Assembly (NCBI GenBank): GCA_031258035.1
Contig: JAIRNL010000067.1
Coordinates: 1 to 5,995 of the forward strand
Reading direction: 5' to 3'
From: Azoarcus sp.
GTDB taxonomy: Bacteria > Pseudomonadota > Gammaproteobacteria > Burkholderiales > Rhodocyclaceae
Length of the DNA: 5,995 bases
The notes under the pieces are model-generated. The model was given only the letters and a program-made list of their open reading frames with translations, was not told the origin of the DNA and searched no databases. Each line of letters begins with the position of its first letter. Positions within the stretch are counted from its first letter, which is position 1. Position numbers and translations under genes: made by a program. This document shows, piece after piece, positions 5,400 to 5,995 of the stretch.

Positions 5400-5995
5400 T
5401 CAGCGGCGTTTCCGGCGCGCCGCGGCAGTCACCATGCCAAGGCCGAGCAGCAGCATGGCATAGGTTTCAGGCTCTGGAACCGGAGCCGTCCTGGACAGCA
5501 AGGGCGTGGCGCTCACATTGTTTATCGTAAACAACAGGTCGTTGTAATCCTTGTCGCCGCCGAACCTCCCATCTTCGAAACCGATCGACACGGAATACTG
5601 CTTTTGCCCCTGGTTATCGTAGTACTTCGTGTAAACCGACTTGGCGTGCGGGGTCAGATCATCATTTATCGACGCGGCGCCACTGTAAAAAAACTCACGG
5701 TCGTCAGCATCCCAGATCCTGAAAGACAGTTCCGTGGCCCCCTGGGGAGAGAATACGTCAGTGGGAATCACAAACGTCTGGCCCACTGTCGCCGTCGCGG
5801 TATCGGCGACAACAAACAACGCCGGACCGCCCACAAAAACAGACGAGCCAGTCTCGTCAAGAAACGTCACTTGCAAAGTCAAGTGGTGGTCTGCATAGCT
5901 CCCGCCATAGGTAACTGTTACGGGAGCCGTCGAATCGACGACATAATACCTGCCCTCGGAAACGCCGCCCACAAAAGCCGGTTCGTTCGCGGCAA
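5400..5995 (-). CDS. PEP-CTERM-anchored exported protein with DUF4114-like motif, 5'-truncated
   Basis: The frame is open to the right edge, so the gene starts outside; 197 residues are visible. The first visible residues AANEPAF probably lie around a signal peptide cleavage site, so little beyond the signal peptide may be missing (inference). A beta-rich body follows, ending in the acidic segment GFEDGRFGGDKDYNDLLFTI (about residues 138-157), which resembles the DxDYNDLxF core of DUF4114-type domains. The C-terminus is a clear PEP-CTERM signal: VPEP (172-175), a hydrophobic helix AMLLLGLGMVTAAA, and a basic tail RRKRR. Proteins of this class are thought to be handled by exosortase (EpsH) and are linked to exopolysaccharide or biofilm matrix. 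A GTG at 5972 should not be taken as the start, since coding continues upstream. The specific function is unknown, and no functional link to the leu genes is evident. Confidence 0.9.
   Translation of the reverse strand, partial: AANEPAFVGGVSEGRYYVVDSTAPVTVTYGGSYADHHLTLQVTFLDETGSSVFVGGPALFVVADTATATVGQTFVIPTDVFSPQGATELSFRIWDADDREFFYSGAASINDDLTPHAKSVYTKYYDNQGQKQYSVSIGFEDGRFGGDKDYNDLLFTINNVSATPLLSRTAPVPEPETYAMLLLGLGMVTAAARRKRR

Noticed and set aside
1..5995. CRISPR arrays, tRNA or rRNA genes, insertion sequences, attachment sites
   Set aside because: No regularly spaced repeats, no cloverleaf-like or ribosomal sequence, and no transposase or integrase coding was seen on either strand.

Overview
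The window reads as a chromosomal segment of a GC-rich betaproteobacterium, probably from the Nitrosomonadales/Rhodocyclales-like part of the class. This rests on three things: the leucine-biosynthesis cluster leuC, small entericidin-type lipoprotein, leuD, leuB followed by asd and fimV, a gene order known from many betaproteobacteria; an Asd protein of the proteobacterial (E. coli-like) type; and a PEP-CTERM exported protein, a class common in exopolysaccharide-producing environmental betaproteobacteria. The taxonomic placement is inference. All supported genes lie on the minus strand, so transcription runs from the right end of the window to the left.

From right to left (5' to 3' of transcription): (1) 5400-5995, the C-terminal part of a secreted PEP-CTERM protein with a DUF4114-like acidic motif, its start outside the window. 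(2) 5236-5399, a non-coding gap holding a perfect 21-bp inverted repeat just after the PEP-CTERM gene, then a possible extended -10 promoter for leuC. (3) 3826-5235 leuC, 3670-3798 a 42-aa entericidin-like lipoprotein gene, 2944-3585 leuD and 1858-2919 leuB, closely spaced and probably one operon, with a large hairpin just upstream of leuD. (4) A Rho-independent terminator-like hairpin with a U-tract between leuB and asd, followed by a TATAAAAT box, which suggests that asd can be transcribed separately. (5) 598-1731 asd. (6) A 211-bp gap with a smaller hairpin. (7) 1-386, the N-terminal 128 residues of FimV, with signal peptide, running off the left edge.

LeuC/LeuD (isopropylmalate isomerase, two subunits) and LeuB (3-isopropylmalate dehydrogenase) carry out consecutive steps of leucine synthesis. 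Asd makes aspartate semialdehyde for lysine/diaminopimelate, threonine and methionine. FimV is an envelope protein of the peptidoglycan-binding, type IV pilus/polar-organising family. The window is mostly conserved core metabolism. I found no mobile element, CRISPR array, tRNA or rRNA, and no convincing new system. The items most worth a second look are the non-coding structures (leuB-asd terminator, leuD leader hairpin, hairpin with competing folds upstream of leuC) and the tiny lipoprotein gene inside the leu operon.
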